Below, piece by piece: positions 34,929 to 42,520 of a DNA stretch of 50,711 nucleotides. The number at the start of each line of letters is the position of its first letter. Position 1 is the stretch's first letter. The stretch comes from Dehalococcoidia bacterium (GTDB lineage: Bacteria > Chloroflexota > Dehalococcoidia > SHYB01), in assembly GCA_009693015.1 (NCBI GenBank), contig SHYB01000011.1, forward strand, positions 1 to 50,711, given 5' to 3'. The notes beneath the pieces are model-generated. The model worked only from the letters and a program-made list of their open reading frames with translations, was not told the origin of the DNA and did not search any database. A program made the translations under genes and the position numbers.

Positions 34929-35195
34929 CTAGCCGCCGCCGATGGCAGGGATAAAATGCACCTCGGAGTTTTCGCCGACAGGTTCGATGAGTCCCATGTG
35001 GCCGGTGGCGCCGTCAATGGCGATGGCGAGGCCGTCCTGGATTTCGCCGGCGTCGTCGAGGATTTTGGACTTGATACCGGGGTAGGCGGCGTCCAGGTTG
35101 ATGATGACGCGGCGCAGGGATGCGCCTTCCACGTGCACCTCGTCCTTGCCGCCGGTGTAGACGCGCAGCAGGGAGGGGATGAAGACGCGGGCCAT
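34929..35195 (-). CDS. MoaD/ThiS-like ubiquitin-fold protein
   Basis: This 88-residue beta-grasp protein ends in the sulphur-carrier tail HFIPAIGGG, where the last Gly pair would be activated by an E1-like enzyme. It opens MARVFIPSLLRVYTGGKDEV and has LRRVIINLDAAYPGIKSKIL. It could serve molybdopterin synthesis, cysteine/thiamine sulphur transfer or protein tagging. Its position directly after molybdenum-hydroxylase subunits suggests the first. GGAGGAG precedes the ATG. Confidence 0.82.
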   Translation of the reverse strand: MARVFIPSLLRVYTGGKDEVHVEGASLRRVIINLDAAYPGIKSKILDDAGEIQDGLAIAIDGATGHMGLIEPVGENSEVHFIPAIGGG

Positions 35196-35221
35196 GGCTC
35201 CTCCGTCTAGGGGCGGCCGGC

Positions 35222-35704
35222 CTACTTCTTCTTGGCCTGCATCTCTTCGGCCTGGAGCACGGCGCGCACGATCTTATCGTAGCCGGTGCAGCGGCAGAGG
35301 TTGCCGGCGAGCCAGTGGCGAATGCGGTGCTCGTCGGCCTTGGGCTCGCGGTCGAGGAGGCCCTTGGCGGCGACGATGAAGCCAGGGGTGCAAATGCCGC
35401 ATTGCAGCGCGGCCTGCTCGAGGAACGCTTGCTGCAAGGGATGCAGGCCTTCTGCGGTGGCAATGCCTTCAATGGTGATGATCTGCTTGCCCTGGGCTTC
35501 CACGCCGAGCACGAGGCACGAGTCCACGATACGGCCATCGAGGATGACGGTGCAGGCGCCGCAGTTGCCGTCGTTACAGCCTTCCTTGGAGCCGGTGAGG
35601 CTGAGGACGTCGCGGAGGCATTCGAGGAGGCTCTGGCGCGGCTCGCAGAGGAAGTCGGTGTCGGTATCGTTGATTTTGCAAGAAACGAGCGTCTTGGTGT
35701 TCAT
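35222..35704 (-). CDS. Molybdenum hydroxylase 2Fe-2S subunit (CoxS/XdhC-like small subunit)
   Basis: This 160-residue electron-transfer subunit has the two cluster motifs of the family. They are the plant-type CNDGNCGACTVILDG plus a later Cys (DSCLV), and the C-terminal CGICTPGFIVAAKGLL with WLAGNLCRCTGYDKIV. It begins four bases after the FAD subunit gene. The large Mo-binding subunit that completes such enzymes is not in this window, so the target enzyme is unknown. Confidence 0.92.
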   Translation of the reverse strand: MNTKTLVSCKINDTDTDFLCEPRQSLLECLRDVLSLTGSKEGCNDGNCGACTVILDGRIVDSCLVLGVEAQGKQIITIEGIATAEGLHPLQQAFLEQAALQCGICTPGFIVAAKGLLDREPKADEHRIRHWLAGNLCRCTGYDKIVRAVLQAEEMQAKKK

Positions 35705-35708
35705 GGGG

Positions 35709-36578
35709 TTAGGCCTCTTTCGCGCGGGAGATAGCGGTGCGCAGGGCGCGTTTGGTGAGGACGCCGGTGAGGTGGATGCGCTGCTCAATGGTGCCGCGCA
35801 TGTCCGTGATGGGCTTGGCGGCTTTTTTGGCAAGCTCGGCGGCGCGCTCGACGTGCTCGTCCGTGGGCGCTTTGCCCGCGAGATACTGCATGGCTTCCGT
35901 GGCCAGCACGGGCGTAGGGGCGACGGAGGCGAGGGCGATGCGGGCGGAGGCGATGGCGCCGTTGGCCAGGACCACGCTCACGCCTGCGCCGGCGACGGCG
36001 ATGTCCATTTCATTACGGGGGATGAAGCGCAGGTAGTTGGCGCCGGTGCCGGCCTTGGGCGCGGGGAATTTCAGGGATACGAGCAATTCACCAGGTTCCA
36101 GGATATTCTTGCCGGGGCCGGTGCAGAACTGCTCCGCGGGGACGCTGCGCTTGCCCTTGGGGCCCTGGATGTTGGCAATGGCCTGATAGGCGATGAGGGT
36201 GGGAATGGCGTCGCCGCTGGGGGCGGCGTTGCACAGGTTGCCGCCAATGGAGGCGCGGCTCTGTATCTGGATGCCGCCGATGAGGGAAGCGGAGTCGTAC
36301 AGGCCAGGATAGGCCTTGGCGATCTCCTTGTTTTCATATACCTTGTAGCAGGGAACGGCGGCCCCCAGGGTCAGGCCGTCTTTCTTGGAATAGGATATCT
36401 CCATCATCTCGGGGACGCCCTTGACGTCCACGAGGCGTTCAATGCGGAAGCGGTCAGCGCGCAACTGCACCAGAATGTCGGTGCCGCCCGCCATGGCCTT
36501 GGCCTTATCCCCCTTTTCCGCCATGAGCTTGACGGCATCGCTCAGCGTTGTGGGCGCAACATACTCAAAGTCCTGCAG
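35709..36578 (-). CDS. Molybdenum hydroxylase FAD-binding subunit (CoxM-like), no standard start at the conserved N-terminus
   Basis: This FAD subunit carries AMAGGTDILVQLRADRFR, SRASIGGNLCNAAPSGD and EELLVS-type EPGELLVSLKFPAP. The family start region DFEYVAPTTLSDAVKLMAEK is encoded upstream of the first ATG (36524). The only candidate start there is CTG 36578, six bases after AAAGGGG. The in-frame TGA just before it blocks any earlier start. Using ATG 36524 would drop about 18 conserved residues (271 instead of 289). The gene is followed four bases later by the 2Fe-2S subunit. Confidence 0.8.
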   Translation of the reverse strand: MQDFEYVAPTTLSDAVKLMAEKGDKAKAMAGGTDILVQLRADRFRIERLVDVKGVPEMMEISYSKKDGLTLGAAVPCYKVYENKEIAKAYPGLYDSASLIGGIQIQSRASIGGNLCNAAPSGDAIPTLIAYQAIANIQGPKGKRSVPAEQFCTGPGKNILEPGELLVSLKFPAPKAGTGANYLRFIPRNEMDIAVAGAGVSVVLANGAIASARIALASVAPTPVLATEAMQYLAGKAPTDEHVERAAELAKKAAKPITDMRGTIEQRIHLTGVLTKRALRTAISRAKEA

Positions 36579-36693
36579 AGCGCACCCCTTTCATTGGTCC
36601 CGCACCAAAAGGTCTCTCACCAAAAGACTGCCCGATTTGGGCAGGGTAGAGGTTACCTTACTGATGCCGCGAACGCAAGACGGGATAGCTGCT

Positions 36694-36728
36694 CCCGTTT
36701 GTGGTTCGACAAGCTCGCCACGAACGGG
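36694..36728. repeat. Hairpin repeat of the TTCGACAAGCTC type
   Basis: CCCGTTTGTGG (36694-36704) faces CCACGAACGGG (36718-36728) with the loop TTCGACAAGCTCG. This word is common between genes in many environmental genomes. It lies just downstream of argC and could act as an mRNA end. The direct repeat CACCAAAAGGTCTC / CACCAAAAGACTG lies at about 36603-36628 in the same gap. Confidence 0.6.
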
Positions 36729-36744
36729 ACTGTTCCGCCGCGAT

Positions 36745-37782
36745 CTATGGATAGAGGGCGGCCTGCTCCAGGCCGGCAGTCTCGGGGAAGCCCAGCATCA
36801 GGTTCATGTTCTGCACCGCTTCGCCGGCCGCGCCCTTGACGAGATTGTCGAGGGCGCTCACCACGATCAGGCGCCCGGTGCGTTGGTCGAGATGCGGATA
36901 GACGAGGCAGGCGTTGGAACCGCTGGTCTGCTTGGTCTGCGGCGGCTGCTCCGCTACGGTGACGAACGGCTCGTCGCGGAAGAAATCACGGTAGAGGGCA
37001 GCCACGGCGCCGCGCCCATCCTTGGCCAGGTCGAGGCCGCGCTGGGTGAGCGGGGCGTAGCAGGAGGCGAGGATGCCGCGCACCATGGGCACGAGGTGGG
37101 GAAGGAAGGTCACGCGGAGGGGGAGCGATGGGTTGATGACGGCTAGCTCCTGGGTGATCTCCGGGAAGTGGCGATGGCCGTCTAAACCGTAAGCGGACGT
37201 ATTTTCGGTTACTTCTGAAAAGTGGGTGCTGAGGGCGAGGCCGCGGCCCGCGCCGGACACCCCGGACTTGGCGTCGATGATGATGTCTCCGGTGATGATG
37301 CCGGCCTTGACGGCGGGCGCTAAGGCCAGCAGCGCCGCGGTGGGGTAGCAGCCGGGGTTGGCGACCAGCTTGGAACGCCTCACCTCGTCGCGGTGCAGCT
37401 CGGTGAGGCCGTAGACGGCGTCTTCCAGCAGCGCAGGCTCGGGGTGGACAACCTTGTACCATTCCGTGTACTCGCCGGCGCTTTTGAGGCGAAAGTCAGC
37501 AGAGAGATCGCAGAGGGGGACGCCGGCATGAATATAGGGAAGGCAGCGGGCGGCACTGTCCTTGTGACCCAGGGCGGAGAAGACAAAATCCACGCTGCCG
37601 GTGATCTCTTCCGTGATGGTGAGGCCGGTGAAGGCAAGGTGGGGAAAGACCGAGCCGAGGGTCTGTCCCGCAGCGCTGCGCCCGGTGACGGAGGTCAGTT
37701 TTACCCCTGGGTGACGCGCCAGGATGCGGGCGAGCTCTACGCCGGCGTAGCCGGTGACGTTGATGATGCCGATGCGCTTCAC
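36745..37782 (-). CDS. argC: N-acetyl-gamma-glutamyl-phosphate reductase
   Basis: This NADPH enzyme reduces N-acetylglutamyl phosphate to the semialdehyde. The 345 residues open MKRIGIINVTGYAGVELARI and include the catalytic Cys in VANPGCYPTAALLALAP near 145. The PHL-type HLVPMVRGI and SGVSGAGRGLAL are also visible. The start is GTG 37782, because GGAGG lies six bases before it; an upstream TTG at 37806 is less likely. The usual family length of about 345 agrees. Confidence 0.95.
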   Translation of the reverse strand: MKRIGIINVTGYAGVELARILARHPGVKLTSVTGRSAAGQTLGSVFPHLAFTGLTITEEITGSVDFVFSALGHKDSAARCLPYIHAGVPLCDLSADFRLKSAGEYTEWYKVVHPEPALLEDAVYGLTELHRDEVRRSKLVANPGCYPTAALLALAPAVKAGIITGDIIIDAKSGVSGAGRGLALSTHFSEVTENTSAYGLDGHRHFPEITQELAVINPSLPLRVTFLPHLVPMVRGILASCYAPLTQRGLDLAKDGRGAVAALYRDFFRDEPFVTVAEQPPQTKQTSGSNACLVYPHLDQRTGRLIVVSALDNLVKGAAGEAVQNMNLMLGFPETAGLEQAALYP

Positions 37783-37815
37783 GCCAAGCCTCCGAAGGTG
37801 AGCCAAGCTGTTGTT

Positions 37816-37821
37816 ATCTTA
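37816..37821 (-). promoter_or_regulatory. Possible extended -10 of argC
   Basis: On the minus strand TGC-TAAGAT forms an extended -10 box 34 bases before the argC GTG. No clear -35 box is seen, as often in extended -10 promoters. Confidence 0.35.
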
Positions 37822-37860
37822 GCATCCGGCGACGGCAGGCGGCGACAGCGGGGGATGCGC

Positions 37861-38568
37861 CTATGTCTGCGCGGGCTGGCGGGAGGGGCAGCGCTGGGCA
37901 AGGACGCAGTCGCCGCAGCGGGGCCGCTGGGCTTTGCACACGATACGTCCGTGCTGGATGAGGTACATGTGGAACGGCAGGACCTGCCGCGGCGCCAGCA
38001 TGGCTTCCAGCACATCATGGCTGGCATCGGCGTTGACCTTGGGGCCGATGAGGCCTAGGCGCTGCGCCACGCGGTAGACGTGGGTGTCCACGGGCAGCGC
38101 AGGCATGCCCAGGGCGAAGAGCAGGACACAACCCACGGTCTTGGGGCCCACGCCGGGTAGCTGGCGCAGCCAGGCCTTGGCATCGGGCAGGGGCATGCGC
38201 GCGAGGAAGGAGAGATCGTAACCGCCGGTGCGGCGCTTCACCTCGCGCAGCGCCTGCTGGATGCGCGGCGCTTTCACCTGCGCCAAGCCGCCCTGCTTGA
38301 TGGCGTCCACGATCTGCGCCGTGGGCGCAGCGGCGATGGCGTCCCAATCGGCGAAGGCTTCGCGCAGGCGGGCGTAGGCGGGGATGGAGTTGAAGTCGGC
38401 GGTGTTCTGCGAAAGGATGGTGTACACCAGCTCGGCCGTGGCGTCATATGTGGCGCGGGGCGACGTGGCGGGGCCGTAGGCGGGCGCGAGGCGATCGAGG
38501 ATATCGGCGACGGCCCAGCGCGGAGATGGCGCAGCGGCCGCGGCGGGGGCGCGAGTGGTGCGTGGCAT
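37861..38568 (-). CDS. nth: Endonuclease III (DNA glycosylase/AP lyase)
   Basis: This base-excision repair enzyme removes oxidised pyrimidines. The helix-hairpin-helix is LPGVGPKTVGCVLLF with the catalytic Lys. The catalytic Asp is in VDTHVYRVAQRLGL. The C-terminal Fe-S site CKAQRPRCGDCVLAQRC fits C-x6-C-x2-C-x5-C. The start is uncertain. A predicted promoter at 38734-38706 rules out starts beyond about 38699. ATGs at 38637, 38586 and 38568 all lack good ribosome sites. 38568 gives 235 residues with a short Ala/Pro-rich head and is the most conservative choice. Confidence 0.93.
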   Translation of the reverse strand: MPRTTRAPAAAAAPSPRWAVADILDRLAPAYGPATSPRATYDATAELVYTILSQNTADFNSIPAYARLREAFADWDAIAAAPTAQIVDAIKQGGLAQVKAPRIQQALREVKRRTGGYDLSFLARMPLPDAKAWLRQLPGVGPKTVGCVLLFALGMPALPVDTHVYRVAQRLGLIGPKVNADASHDVLEAMLAPRQVLPFHMYLIQHGRIVCKAQRPRCGDCVLAQRCPSRQPAQT

Positions 38569-38705
38569 GTTGGCAGGTGGAGGCATGCGGGCGCGAATCG
38601 TGCGGTGCGGTCGCGGTGTGGTGGCGCGTGGAGGCATGGGGGAGCGTGTGCGGGCGGCGCAGCGTTGTTGCAGGGAAGACGCGATGTGCGTGATTGCTGC
38701 GACGC

Positions 38706-38734
38706 ATTCTAGCAGTGCCGCGCCACGCCACCAA
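38706..38734 (-). promoter_or_regulatory. Promoter of nth
   Basis: On the minus strand TTGGTG (38734-38729) and TAGAAT (38711-38706) are 17 bases apart. The predicted start is near 38699. The next predicted promoter, for tldD, points the other way, so the two form a divergent pair about 50 bases apart. Confidence 0.6.
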
Positions 38735-38757
38735 ACTTTCCCGCTGCGCGGCCTCGT

Positions 38758-38785
38758 TTGCACCCCGCATGCGCTTGCGTATAAT
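38758..38785 (+). promoter_or_regulatory. Promoter of tldD-tldE
   Basis: TTGCAC (38758-38763) and a perfect TATAAT (38780-38785) are 16 bases apart. Transcription would start near 38792, leaving a leader of about 94 bases before ATG 38886. Confidence 0.65.
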
Positions 38786-38885
38786 GGCCTTGTCCCCCCT
38801 GACTTGTCCCCTCTGCTAGTGTGCCTGACGCCGCACGCGAAATAGTGCAGCCATCACAGCGGTTGAGCGAATGAAAGAGGCATAC

Positions 38886-40244
38886 ATGCGCGACATCGTG
38901 GAGCAGGCAATCCGCGGGCATAACGCCGACTACATTGACCTGCGCCTGGAAGAGTCGCAGGCGACGCGCATCGCCTATCGCGGGCGGGAGCTGGAGGAGA
39001 TCAATAAGACGACGACGAAGGGCGGGTGCGTGCGCGCGCTGGTGCAAGGCGGGTGGGGGTTCGTATCGTTCAACGATATAAGCGGGCTGCGGGAGAAGGT
39101 GGCGCTGGCGGTGCGGCAGGCGCGGGTGGTAGGGCATGAGAAGAGCAACCTCACGGACGGTCCGGCGATCGTGGATATCGTGCCGCTGGCGATGCCGCGC
39201 GACCCGCTGGCGGTGCCGCTGGCGGAGAAAAAGCGGCTGCTGGATGAGTACAACGAGGTGATCTGGAGCACGCCGAAGATCACCAGCTCGTCCATCGGCT
39301 ACGGGGACGGCAAGAAGAAGGTGATTTTCGCCAACTCGCTGGGCAGCTACATCGAGCAGAGCCGGGTGGACGTGACGTTCCGCATCACCGCGATGGCTCG
39401 TGCGGACGGCGATGTGCAGCAGGCGGGGATCAGCCTGGGATCGCGCGGCGATTACGGCGTGGTGGAAGGCCGGCACGACGAGGTGCGGGAGCTGGCGCAA
39501 CGGGCGGTGGCGTTCCTCAGCGCGCCGCAGGTTGACGGCGGGACGTACCCCGTGGTGCTCGATCCGATTCTCGCGGGGGTGTTTGTGCATGAGGCGTTCG
39601 GGCATCTGTCCGAAGCCGATCATATTTACGAAAACGAGCGCATGCGGGAGATCATGGTGCTGGGGAAGCAGTTCGGCATGACGCATCTGAACATCGTGGA
39701 CGGGGCGGCGGTGCCGGGGCTGCGCGGCAGCTACAAGTATGACGACGAGGGCGTGCCCGCGATGAAGACCGATCTCATCCGCGAAGGTGTGCTGGTGGGC
39801 AGGCTGCACTCCCGCGAAACGGCGGCGAAGATGGGCGAACGCCTGACGGGCAACGCGCGGGCGATCACCTACCAGTTCCCGCCCATCGTGCGCATGACCA
39901 ACACCTACATCGAGCCGGGGAAGGAGACGTTCGCCGCGATCATCGGGGACACCAAGGACGGCATCTACGCCAAGAATTGGTACGGCGGCATGACGAGCAT
40001 GGAGATGTTCACCTTCTCCGCGGGCGAGGCGTACCGCATCCGCAACGGCAGGGTGGAGGAACTGGTGCGGCCGGTGGTGCTGTCAGGCAATCTGTTCGAG
40101 ACGCTGAAGGTGATCGACGCCATCGGCAACGACCTGGACATGAACCAGGGCGGCGGCTGCGGCAAGGGAGGGCAATCGCCGCTGCCGGTGACGAACGGCA
40201 GCCCGCACATCCGTATCGGCAAGTGCCTGGTGGGAGGGAAGTAG
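38886..40244 (+). CDS. tldD: TldD metalloprotease subunit
   Basis: TldD is the catalytic half of the TldD/TldE protease, which degrades unfolded peptides and matures some peptide natural products such as microcin B17. The 452 residues have the family zinc motif FVHEAFGHLSEAD (HExxxH) near 235 and, in the C-terminal half, GGMTSMEMFTFSAGEAYRIR with LDMNQGGGCGKGGQSPLP. The start MRDIVEQAIRGHNADYIDLR at 38886 follows AAGAGG; ATG 38871 is possible. tldE starts two bases after its stop. Confidence 0.93.
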   Translation: MRDIVEQAIRGHNADYIDLRLEESQATRIAYRGRELEEINKTTTKGGCVRALVQGGWGFVSFNDISGLREKVALAVRQARVVGHEKSNLTDGPAIVDIVPLAMPRDPLAVPLAEKKRLLDEYNEVIWSTPKITSSSIGYGDGKKKVIFANSLGSYIEQSRVDVTFRITAMARADGDVQQAGISLGSRGDYGVVEGRHDEVRELAQRAVAFLSAPQVDGGTYPVVLDPILAGVFVHEAFGHLSEADHIYENERMREIMVLGKQFGMTHLNIVDGAAVPGLRGSYKYDDEGVPAMKTDLIREGVLVGRLHSRETAAKMGERLTGNARAITYQFPPIVRMTNTYIEPGKETFAAIIGDTKDGIYAKNWYGGMTSMEMFTFSAGEAYRIRNGRVEELVRPVVLSGNLFETLKVIDAIGNDLDMNQGGGCGKGGQSPLPVTNGSPHIRIGKCLVGGK

Positions 40245-40245
40245 C

Positions 40246-41553
40246 GTGGAGGAACTGCTGCGAGCGGCGCTCAAGCACGCGCAACAGGCGGAGGTGTACC
40301 GCGTCTCCCGGCGGGAAACGCCGGTGAGCTTTGAGGCGAACCGCCTCAAGATGCTGGAGACAAAGGAATCGTCCGGGGTAGCGCTGCGCCTGGTGAAGGA
40401 CGGTCGCATCGGCTTCTCGGCGACGAACGACCCGGACGACGTGCTGGGCCTGGTGGAGCGCGCCGTGGAGCTATCGGCGTTCGGCGCAGCAGCGAAGTTC
40501 ACCCTGCCCGGGCCCGCGACGTATGCGCCGCTGCGGGTGTACGACGCGGCCACGGAACGGGTGACGGTGGAGGAGATGGCGGCGACGGGGCAGCGCATGA
40601 TCGACGCGATCCTCAAGGTGAACCGCGAGTTGGTGTGCGAGGCGGGCGTGACCAAGTCGGAGACGACGTTCGAGATCAGCAACTCCCACGGGGCGCACGC
40701 GGCGGGCAAGCGCACGGGCTATTCCGTGGGGCTGCACGGGACGCTGGTGCGGGGCACGGATATGTTGTTTGTGGGCGAGTGGGGATCGAGCTGCAGCCCG
40801 GACGTGGATGCGGACGCCATCACGGCGAAGGTGGCGCGGCAGCTGGAGCTGGCGAGGCATACCGTGGAGTCGCCCAGCGGGCGCATGACGGTGGTGTTCA
40901 CGCCGCGCGGGGTGGCCAGCGCGCTGCTGTCTCCGCTCACCATCGCGCTGAACGGCAAGACGGTGCTGCAGGGAGCATCGCCATTGCAACACAAGATGGG
41001 GCAGCAGGTGCTGGACCGGCGCTTCAGCCTGTGGGACGACCCCACGCTGGAGATGCGCCCCGGCAGCCGCAACGTGGATGACGAAGGCGTGCCCACGCAG
41101 CGCCTACCGCTGATCGAGGCGGGGGTGCCCAAGACGATCCTCTACGATTTGCAGACGGCGGGACAGGCGGGGACAAAGAGCACGGGCAGCGCATCGCGCG
41201 GGCTGGGGAGCCTGCCGGGGCCGTCCAGCAGCCTGCTGGTGGTGGGCGCGGGCGACACGACGTACGAGGCGATGATCGCCGGGATCGAAGACGGGCTGGT
41301 GGTGGAGCAGCTGCTGGGAGCGGGCCAGGGGAACGTGCTGGGCGGGGAGTTCTCCGGCAACGTGCTGCTGGGGTACCGCATCCAGCATGGGAAGATCACA
41401 GGCAGAGTGAAGGACACCATGGTTGCGGGGAACGTGTATGAGGCGTTGAATACTATAGTGGCGCTGGGCAGTGAGCGGGAGTGGCTGGGCGGCAGTCTCC
41501 TGACGCCGGCCATCGCCTGCGGCGGTGTGTCCGTTTCCGCAAAGCAAGCATAA
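40246..41553 (+). CDS. pmbA: TldE/PmbA metalloprotease partner
   Basis: This is the non-catalytic partner of TldD, 435 residues, without an HExxxH. Family text includes SFEANRLKMLETKESSGVAL, ISNSHGAHAAGKRTGYSVGL, VFTPRGVASALLSPLTIALN and the C-terminal NVLGGEFSGNVLLGYRIQHG with GRVKDTMVAGNVYEAL. The start is GTG 40246 with GGAGGGAAG upstream. The one-base gap after tldD shows tight co-expression, as expected for a heterodimer. Confidence 0.92.
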   Translation: MEELLRAALKHAQQAEVYRVSRRETPVSFEANRLKMLETKESSGVALRLVKDGRIGFSATNDPDDVLGLVERAVELSAFGAAAKFTLPGPATYAPLRVYDAATERVTVEEMAATGQRMIDAILKVNRELVCEAGVTKSETTFEISNSHGAHAAGKRTGYSVGLHGTLVRGTDMLFVGEWGSSCSPDVDADAITAKVARQLELARHTVESPSGRMTVVFTPRGVASALLSPLTIALNGKTVLQGASPLQHKMGQQVLDRRFSLWDDPTLEMRPGSRNVDDEGVPTQRLPLIEAGVPKTILYDLQTAGQAGTKSTGSASRGLGSLPGPSSSLLVVGAGDTTYEAMIAGIEDGLVVEQLLGAGQGNVLGGEFSGNVLLGYRIQHGKITGRVKDTMVAGNVYEALNTIVALGSEREWLGGSLLTPAIACGGVSVSAKQA

Positions 41554-41564
41554 GGGCCGGGGCC

Positions 41565-42494
41565 ATGACCATCCAACAATGTTTCGATGCGCTGCGCGCC
41601 AGCGACGCGCAGCTTACGGCGACGATGCTGGCCACACTCTCCGGCCTGGGGCCGGAGGAGATGCAGGAGTTCAAGGACGCCTGGGCCGATGCCGCGCCGG
41701 AGCGCCGCGCCAAGACCATCGCCCAGCTGATTGACCTGGCGGAAGACAACGTGGAACTGGAGTTCAGTTGCGTGTACCGGTACGCGCTGGAGGACGATGA
41801 GGCGGAGGTGCGGGCCTCGGCCATCCCCGGGCTGTGGGAATGTGAGGAGCGGTCGCTGCTGACGCCGCTGATCCGCATGGCGCAGTTCGATAGCGCAGAG
41901 GACGTGCGCGCGGCGGCGGCGCAGGGGCTGGGCCGCTTCGCGCTGCTCGCGGAGACGGGGAGGCTGATTAAGCGAGACGCGCGGCGCATCACCGATACGC
42001 TGCTCAGCATCATCGGCAACGATGAGGAGGAGTGGAACGTGCGGCGGCGCGCCATCGAGTCCATCGCCGCGATGAGCCTGCCGGAGGTGGAGCAGATTAT
42101 CCGCGACGCCTATGCGCACAGCGACGATCTGGTGAAGGGCAGCGCGCTGTTCGCCATGGGGCGCACGTGCAACGCGAAGTGGCTGCCGACGCTGCTGGCG
42201 GGCATAGACAGTCGCGTGCCGGAGCTGCGCTACGAATCGGTGGTGGCGCTGGGGGAGCTGGGGGAGCAGGAGGCGGTGACGTACATCATCCCGCTGATCG
42301 CCGACGGGGACGCGCAGGTGCAGGAGGCGGCGATCCATTCGCTGGGGAAGATCGGCGGGGCGATCGCGCGGAAGGCGCTGGAGCAGGCGATGCGTTCGCA
42401 GGACGCGGGGATCGCGGACCTGGCGCAGGACTCGTTCGAGCTGGCGCAGGCGAAGGACGATCCGCTGGGCGAGTATGACCGCCGCCGTAATTAG
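41565..42494 (+). CDS. HEAT-repeat protein
   Basis: This 309-residue all-helical scaffold has at least five HEAT-like repeats with core text VRASAIPGLWE, VRAAAAQGLGRF, VRRRAIESIAAM, LRYESVVALGEL and VQEAAIHSLGKI, at about 30-residue spacing. There is no membrane segment or enzyme motif. It starts 11 bases after tldE and is likely in the same transcript. Such proteins usually bind partners; a role as adaptor for TldDE is only inference. Confidence 0.8.
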   Translation: MTIQQCFDALRASDAQLTATMLATLSGLGPEEMQEFKDAWADAAPERRAKTIAQLIDLAEDNVELEFSCVYRYALEDDEAEVRASAIPGLWECEERSLLTPLIRMAQFDSAEDVRAAAAQGLGRFALLAETGRLIKRDARRITDTLLSIIGNDEEEWNVRRRAIESIAAMSLPEVEQIIRDAYAHSDDLVKGSALFAMGRTCNAKWLPTLLAGIDSRVPELRYESVVALGELGEQEAVTYIIPLIADGDAQVQEAAIHSLGKIGGAIARKALEQAMRSQDAGIADLAQDSFELAQAKDDPLGEYDRRRN

Positions 42495-42520
42495 GCGGCG
42501 CATTTGGTTGCACAAGCAAC

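Noticed and set aside
38569-38763. Long N-terminal extension of nth
   Set aside because: The extension is Arg/Pro-rich without similarity, and most of it lies upstream of the predicted transcription start at about 38699.
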